From Congeria kusceri (taxonomy: Eukaryota > Mollusca > Bivalvia > Myida > Dreissenidae): a DNA stretch of 64,000 nucleotides. Of the stretch, positions 57,409 to 64,000 are shown piece by piece. The stretch lies in assembly GCA_027627225.1 (NCBI GenBank), contig CM051026.1, positions 1,189,501 through 1,253,500 of the forward strand, given 5' to 3'. Each line of letters starts with the position of its first letter. The first letter of the stretch is position 1. The notes beneath the pieces were generated by a model. The model had not been told where the DNA came from. It saw only the letters and a list, made by a program, of their open reading frames with translations, and searched no databases. A program made the translations under genes and the position numbers.

Positions 57409-58732
57409 CCTGTGCATGTTCGCCCATGAACGTGTGCGTGTGTGCCTTACAGCGTGTGCGTGTTAGCCTATGAACGTGTGCATGTTCGCCTAACAGCGTG
57501 TGCGTGTTCGCCTATGAACTTGTGCGTGTTCGCCTATGAACGTGCGCATGTTTGCCATTGAACGTGTGTGTGTTCGCCTATGAACGTGCGCGTGTTTGCC
57601 TTTGAACGTGTGTCTGTTTGCCTATAAACTTATGCATGTCCGCTTTTAAACGTGTGAGTGCTCTCCTATGAACGTGTGCGTGTCTGCCTATGAACGTGTG
57701 CCTGTCTTCGCCTTTGAACGTGTGTGTGTTCGCCTAACAGCGTGTGCGTGTTTGCCAATGAACGTGTGCGTGTTCACCTATGAACGTGTGCGTGTTCGCC
57801 TAACAGCATGTGCATGTTCACCTATGAACGTGTGCGTGTTTGCCTATGAACGTGTGTGTGTTAACCTACGAACGTGTGCATGTTTGCCTATAAAACGTAT
57901 GCATGTTCGCCTATAATGTTTGCGTGTTCACTTATGAAAGTGTGCGTGTTTGCTTGAGAAGGGTTGCGTGTTCGCGTGTGCGTTTCTGCCTCAGAACGTG
58001 TGCATGTTCGCTTGTGTGTTCGCATGTGAACGTGTGCATGTTTGCCAGTTAACGTGTTCGTGTTCGCCTATGAACATGTGCGTGTCCGCCTATGAACGTG
58101 TGCGTGTTTGCCTATGAACGTGCGCGTGTTGGCCTATTAACGTGTGCGTGTTCGCGTTTAAACGTATGCATGTTTGCCTGTAAACGTGTGCGTATTAAGG
58201 TGTGTGTGTGTAAGCGTATTGAGTTGTGCGTGTTTGCGTTAGTGTGTCCGTCTATAAAAGTGCGTGTTCGCCTGTGAACGTGTGCGTGTTCCCCTGTGAA
58301 CGTGTGCGTATTCGCCTATTAAAGTGTGCTTGTTCGCATGTGAACGTGCGCTTGTTCGCCTATGAACGTGTGCGTGGTCGCCTTTTAACATGTGCGTGTT
58401 TGCCTATAAACATATGCACAACGCCGATAAACTTGTGCTTGTTTGCGTTTTAACGTGTGCTTGTTCGCCAATGAACGTGTGCGTATTCGCCTATGAACGT
58501 GCGTGTGTTCGCCTTCAGTGTGTACGCCTGTGAGCGTGTGCATTTTCGCATATGAACGCCCGCGTGTTCGCCTTCTAACATGTGCGTGTTCGCCTATGAA
58601 CGTATGCATGTTTGCCTGTACACGCGTGCGTGTTTTCCTACGAATGTGTGCGTGTTCGCGTGTGCGTGTGCGTGTCCGCCTATTAACCTGTGCATGTTTG
58701 CTTGTGAACGATTGCGTGTTCGCCTGTGAACG
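57409..58732. repeat. 22-bp minisatellite, about 60 units
   Basis: The unit is TGTGCGTGTTCGCCTATGAA plus CG, with a CCTAACAGC variant and scattered indels. Because 22 is not a multiple of 3, three units give a 22-codon translated period. This explains several cysteine-rich open frames (57668-57916, 58092-58277, 58226-58453, 58503-58790) that I do not regard as genes. Confidence 0.95.
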
Positions 58733-59477
58733 AGAATCACCTAAAAGTAAACATTATTGTCTAGGAAAAGTAACATCCAATAATGAATAATTCCTGACCG
58801 AAGTTCTAGTAACATAACAGAAAGATTCGATCCAATAACTAATCCTCTCACTTTCTAACACAATACAACGCCAGCAATTTCGCTGTTTGATCTACAACTT
58901 TGTGTGTGGCTTTTCCTTGCATTTCCGCGCGATTTCTCCTTCCTGTAAACCGGAATGATACCTTTATTCCCTCTAGGCGGTGTTCACAAACCATCTGATG
59001 TTATAACGTTATGCTCAACACTCTCTAATAACGTTGTTTGAGCAAATGTCGTTAACGTTAACTTTACATAAATATTGTTTTCCATTTGGTTTACGCGATT
59101 TACAATTTGTAATTGTTATTTTGCCTATTTTGTCCCTAACCAGAAATTGAATCAGTATTCCTACTTGGGCAAACTGCGTTTAACTATATTACATTTATAT
59201 GTTAGTTATGTGGAAGTTATTGAGGAAGCCGGACAAAATCTTTGGGTAAAATATTAAATGTTACAAATTAATAATTCTCTCCATGTTCAATCAGTCAATA
59301 GATCAATAAACTACGAATTACTCGATTTCCTTTCAAATTGCAATTCATGAGATTAATCCCAGTTGGGATGGAGATTTCTCCGTGATTATTTTATAATGTC
59401 TTGTCACCACGCTGAATTCTGTGCAAGAGCTATCATTCGGTTGTGAATAATTTTTTTAATTCCTATGCTTTGTGTAA
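58733..59477. other. Intergenic, no gene seen
   Basis: No recognised element or exon. Confidence 0.35.
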
Positions 59478-60085
59478 TTATACCCCCACAAACAAAGTGT
59501 TCGGGGGGTAGTGGTTATGTAGGAGTGAGCTTGTCGGTCTGTTCGTTTTCATGGTTTCTGGATGATAACTCAAGAAGGGCTTGATATATTCAAATAATTT
59601 TTGGTACACATGTTACATCATAGAAAACAGGTCAAGTTCAAGTTTGGTTACAAGCCACTAAATTTTGACAGCGTTATGGCTAAAGAATGGCTTGACATAT
59701 TTAAATATTTTAGGTAAACACATGTGTAGCATAATGAAATACAGGTTAACTTCGACTTTGGTTACAAACCACTAAATGTTGACAGAGTTATGGCCCCATC
59801 TGAACTTAAATTCCCTAAAAACACGGCTTCAGCACAAGTACTCATAAAATGCTTCACATATTTAAATTATTGTTGGTACATAGGTGAAACACCATAAAAT
59901 ACAGGTCAGGTTCAACATTGTGGTTACAAACCACTTAATGTTGACAGAGTTTTGGCTCCAATTGAAATTAAATTTTTCCAAATGGGTACTATTAAACATT
60001 CACAAATTAAAGCATTCTCATTGTGTCCATTTCTTTCAAATGGATGCCATCGTTTTGTGACAAGGTCATATTATGGGGGTATAAC
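59478..60085 (+). mobile_element. Array element with TTATACCCCC ends
   Basis: It starts TTATACCCCCACAAACAAAG with an ACCCCC ... GGGGGGT hairpin and ends with TATTATGGGGGTATAA, inverse of the left terminus. The core has about three units of about 150 bp, with GCTTGACATATTTAAAT, ATACAGGT, TGGTTACAAACCACTAAATG and TTGACAGAGTTATGGC. It lacks the AGCTC start and CTCTTGTT end of the other families, so it is a separate group with a similar plan. Confidence 0.75.
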
Positions 60086-60124
60086 CGTCACTCACGTGAC
60101 AATTGTTGTCTATAAAGATTCAGA

Positions 60125-60270
60125 TTTTTTATTATGTGTTGTTTATTGGCTAATAAAATCGATTTGGAGTTCTGATGCATGGACATTAAATTACGAGGGT
60201 GTTATTGTTCGGGTTTTTATTGGCGATTTAACAACGGTAAATTTTGTTCTTGGGCTATAGAAAACTATGT
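60125..60270. repeat. Dispersed fold-back repeat, copy 5
   Basis: TGTTGTTTATTGGCTAATAA, GAGTTCTGATGCATGGACAT, TTTTTATTGGCGATTTAACA and ACGGTAAATTTTGTTCTTGG match the family of 26060-26330. Confidence 0.7.
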
Positions 60271-61875
60271 GCGTCGCATGTTATACTAGGAAATGACGCA
60301 TAGTTAAAGACATCAGTTCACTAACAAGCATTTCTAAGCTTTATCGGTGGAAAAAAAAAGATTGTGCACTACATACTTTCTTTAATATAACACACTTGTA
60401 GACTACTTATACACAATGTACTTTACTCCATTCACGGACGAGTTTCGCAGAAAAGATAGAAACATTTGTATCACCATCTAATACGAATTTAAATCAACAA
60501 TAAATAATTTGCAGCGTATTAATAAATATTCTGTTAATACTAATTGGTGTACTCAAATGTAACATCTATGCTAGAACAAATCACCGATCATTTAAAATTG
60601 TGTACACATGATTCAAATGAACGTGATAACATTTCTTAAGATGAACAAGAAAGACGTTATGATGTGTAATATAACGTCGCCGGGACATTTCCCTAGACAA
60701 AAGTAGCGATAAATTTTGGAGGCAATTATAATAAGTCATAATAATTACTTGCCACGATTAACACTTTCTTCAGCAACGGAAAGCAATGCATATTGGTTAT
60801 TCGATTTCCGTTCATGCGATATTATCTTTCTAACTTACTTGTGTAATATTTATCAATTTATTTTATGCGTTTTCAATTGAGTGAATAGTAGTTGCTTCGT
60901 TACGTTTAACTTATTAAATATAATATGGAACGAGGTAGGGAATGAATTAACTTTAAGAAGTGTGAACATTTCTATGCTCACCAAACTGTGATCCACACCT
61001 CTGGTGTTCAAAGAAGTAAATGATAATAAGATTATATAGGCACGTGCCTATTCGTTGAAACATTAGATATTTAACCAGAAAACTAAAGTATAAACAAATG
61101 TTTATGATTATTCCAAACCATTTTTGGAAATAAAATACATTTAAGGCATACTGTGCATGCTGGCGCGTCGAAGTCTGTTTACCGACTGCATTCGTCATTT
61201 TCCGTTATTGAGAAGTTATTGTTGACTGCTCACTGAGTATACAATAATCTAATAACAATAATACAATTATTAAAAAGTTTGTAGTCGCCTACCTGTTCTT
61301 GATAAATTATTATAGTTCATGTACTTTTCAGATTTGTTAAACTCTGTTCAACTCTGTTGTTGATGTTGTTGTTGACAGATGTGGTAGTTTTCCGTACGTA
61401 CGTACACTCGAACCTACATTTGTTGCTGTTGTTGTTACATGCCACAGATATTGTTGCATCGTGATATCCTTATGTTTTATATATGAATATTCTGAAAATA
61501 AAATATCAATTTATGCATGAGTATTTTCCAGTGAAGTAAACGTGTTGCGTGTACATGATTGCTTTGCATGATAAGCGTATTCTAATAAAACAATCTTTTA
61601 TGTAAAGATATCAAAAATGTCATTTAGTTATAGACACCGAACTCATTTCTAACCTTTACGGAACAGTTTCATAGTTTGAGGTTGGAAAACGTTTCAATTG
61701 GAATTAACAAGAATTTGTAGATTATATCGAAACATTTTGTCTTTTATGCTGTTTTGGTTGCAAAACATACTTATTTTGATATTTATTATGCCTTTTAGTG
61801 CAACAAGCTTCTAGGGTACCGTATGTCTACAAGGTAGCAAACAATGTGCATTTCAAACCTTGAAATATAAGCAAC
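60271..61875. other. Intergenic, no gene seen
   Basis: AT-rich. Short TTG/GTT-rich runs occur at 61355-61378 and 61421-61436. No exon recognised. Confidence 0.4.
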
Positions 61876-62072
61876 AAACCGGACTTAATGCATGTGCGTA
61901 AAGTGTCTTTCCGCTTTCATGGTATTTTCTGTTTCAAGGAAGTCTCTTCTAAACATAAATCCACTGTAGGCGGAAAGTGCCGTCCGGGATTAGCCTGTGC
62001 GGGACTGCACAAGCTGATCCAGGACGACAATTCACTCACATGCATTAAGCCAGGTTTTCCCACGACGCGCCT
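61876..62072. mobile_element. TIR element (dreissenid-type MITE), copy 2
   Basis: It shares CTTAATGCATGTGCGTAAAG, ATAAATCCACT, GGCGGAAAGTGCC and GATTAGCCTGTGCGGG with 31263-31514, and ends with TTTTCCCACGACGCGCC. The left inner hairpin segment is deleted and the left tip is shorter, so the copy is degenerate. Confidence 0.8.
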
Positions 62073-63165
62073 CAAATGTATTATAGAACAGGAAAAAAGT
62101 TAGTTTGGACAACTAGTTCTCACAGCCAAAACCTGTGAGACTGCCTTTAAAGAATTATTGAAAACAACAATAAATCCGGTCGCGGGAGGCAACTCTGTTA
62201 TACTTCTATACAAATTCCTGACAGCAGATGCTTCGCTTTGGTTATAACACCCTGATAATTGATAAACGTAACTATACTATATACAAAATTGCAAATTCTA
62301 TTTCAAATAGTTCATATTATACGCAGTTTATTGGTTTGACAGCGAACAACGTAATAAAAGTCATTGGATTAACGAATATTTTTACGAAAAAAAAATAACT
62401 TGCTCAGAAATCTATGCTACGATTTTTTTGTTGAAAACGACAAAGAAACAACCTAATCTTTTGTTGACATTTCATTTAAATGTATATATGGACCATGATT
62501 CGTTTGAATTAAAAGTCTGAAACTGTGTTTTGCTGCAGCACGCATCGCGAAACGTTAACCGATCTTACAAGCAAGTGAGGTGGATGTGATTATGAAAGAT
62601 ACCATGTACTTCCCCATTGACTTTTGTAATACAGTAATAAACCATTGTTCATAATAAACTGCTGAAGGACTTGCCCAGTCGGACACGGACAATGAAACCT
62701 GCTGGGCAGAATTCTTTGAACTTGTCCGAAAAACATTTGTTGAGATTTTATTGATGTTATGACTACAAATGGTAGTTTAATTTTTATATAAAATAGTAGA
62801 CAGTATTTGTTACATTGCCGGTGATACATTTAGAATTATTTGGAACAAACTTGAACATAGGCCATATTTTTTGGAAATTATGAATGCTGTGATTTATTGA
62901 CATAGGACTTTGTCACATTATGTACATGTCTGTTCTTACTGTACGCTGCCAGGGGGTGACTAGACTTACGCGCGTGCAATCACTTTGAACACTAATTTTT
63001 GCGAACACTTTTATAACAAATTAAAGATAATACAAATACAAACTTGCTGTCATTTTTTTGCATAAACAATATGATAGTTGCAACTTTGCCATTCTAGAGA
63101 TACAAAGCAGATCAAGGCCCTCTATATCGCCCGTCCCCTCTTAACATAATTCATATGAATCCTGA
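62073..63165. other. Intergenic, no gene seen
   Basis: No recognised exon or repeat. Confidence 0.35.
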
Positions 63166-63385
63166 AAGTGCTTGAATTTCAGTCTGATCCTTGAGAAGTG
63201 CTGAGAATGGACTGAGAATGCTTAAAATGCTTAAGTACACCTCAAATGGTTGCAAAATGCTTATTTTGGCTTTAGAAGCGCTTAAAATATTATGAGATAT
63301 GAAAAATCACTGAAAACCTTTTGTGGCACCAGCGAAGTGTTGTCTCGTTAAAAAGTGCTATAAAAGTGCTTAAATTTCATTTGAC
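63166..63385. repeat. Low-complexity AGTGCTTAAAA-type repeat
   Basis: AGTGCTTGAA, AATGCTTAAAATGCTTAAG, GCGCTTAAAA and AGTGCTTAAATTTC recur irregularly over about 200 bp. It is similar in style to the region at 8560-8905. Confidence 0.55.
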
Positions 63386-64000
63386 AATATCTGCATTAAA
63401 CCCGTTCAAGCCCGGTGACTTGCATGTTATAATGTATATTTTTAAGAAAGCGCAAAGCGGATGAAATCACAGTCGAATATCTGTTATTTAAACAAGTAAA
63501 AGTTTAACATAAACCTAAAGATGTAATAGCATAAATATAAAGCTAGATGGAAATCTGTTGGGCAACGACGGTACAGCCAAAGTTGCAATTATGATTATAA
63601 ATATATAAATTATAAATGTATTAAAATTTAGTATCTGGCACGCCAATGTTCCGAAGCATAGTATTTCAAATGCAAATTTTTTACTTTAAGTTAAGATTTA
63701 CTTAAGATTCTTTATAAATGTGGGCCCATGTGTCTTTCGTAAACAGTATATTTGACTCAAAAGAAAACCAGAAGCCACAAATAGATTTCCAGCACGACAC
63801 ACAAATTTCACGAGTTCCTCAAGCTTTGCTGTTATCGAGCGAGCAGGCAACTTTCACTGACCGTACATGTACACTGTGCACAAGGATATCGTTGAATTGT
63901 AGAGCAGTCTCAACGCGAATATAATCAGCAAAATAATTAAAGGGTTAAATATATATTCAACAAAATATGCATAAACATACATTTTAATAAACAAATTGTG
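63386..64000. other. Intergenic to window end
   Basis: AT-rich. A 68-codon frame at 63718-63924 has no recognised domain. Confidence 0.35.

Noticed and set aside
57668..58790. Cysteine-rich open frames that look like a repetitive secreted protein
   Set aside because: They follow from a 22-bp repeat read in three phases. Start codons are internal to the repeat, the frames break at unit indels, and no signal peptide or splice structure is present.
61888..62103. 71-codon frame as a gene
   Set aside because: It is almost entirely within a degenerate copy of the TIR element.

Overview
The window is eukaryotic, AT-rich, intron-bearing DNA, most likely from a heterodont bivalve mollusc and probably a dreissenid (zebra or quagga mussel). 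Three things point there: a three-exon B-box/coiled-coil/beta-propeller gene of the kind expanded in bivalves; long tandem-repeat mobile elements with GCTCACCTGAG-type ends; and a terminal-inverted-repeat element with a GCATGTGCGTAAAGTGTC end that I recall as abundant in Dreissena. The species call rests on memory of repeat style, not on a search.

Only one intact protein gene can be supported. It lies on the + strand, with coding exons 27170-27504, 31664-32676 and 33651-34000. Splice phases fit exactly and give a 565-residue RING-less TRIM-like protein: two B-boxes, a coiled coil, then an NHL/TRIM2-like propeller. Its first intron (4.2 kb) is almost filled by repeats.

The rest is intergenic and dominated by mobile elements and satellites. 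0.2-10 kb: tandem arrays with about 150-165 bp units, a Harbinger-like MITE, a possible Harbinger transposase scrap and a tRNA-derived SINE with a clean 13-bp target duplication. 11.3-16.3 kb: a long inverted repeat with arms of about 1 kb around a tandem-repeat element. 19.9-25.7 kb: more arrays, including one element invaded by a SINE and by a 5'-truncated LINE with a 15-bp target duplication. 34.8-40.1 kb: another array element, then a Russian-doll nest of a TIR element containing an array element containing a second array element. 41-50.6 kb: a tRNA-like SINE head, a fold-back element with a 43-49 bp SINE-derived satellite, and a broken mariner transposase. 51-64 kb: a GAT/GAC tract, a 13/39-bp minisatellite, a 22-bp minisatellite of about 1.3 kb, a further array element and a second copy of the dreissenid-type TIR element.

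The most notable pattern is that several array elements with unrelated cores share one architecture. Each has a 5' hairpin usually beginning AGCT after a T run, a central tandem array, inverted subterminal repeats and, where the right end survives, a short 3' hairpin followed by CTCTTGTT or a near match. This fits Helentron-type non-autonomous elements (pearl/CvA-like). I found no operon-like or defence-type gene system here.
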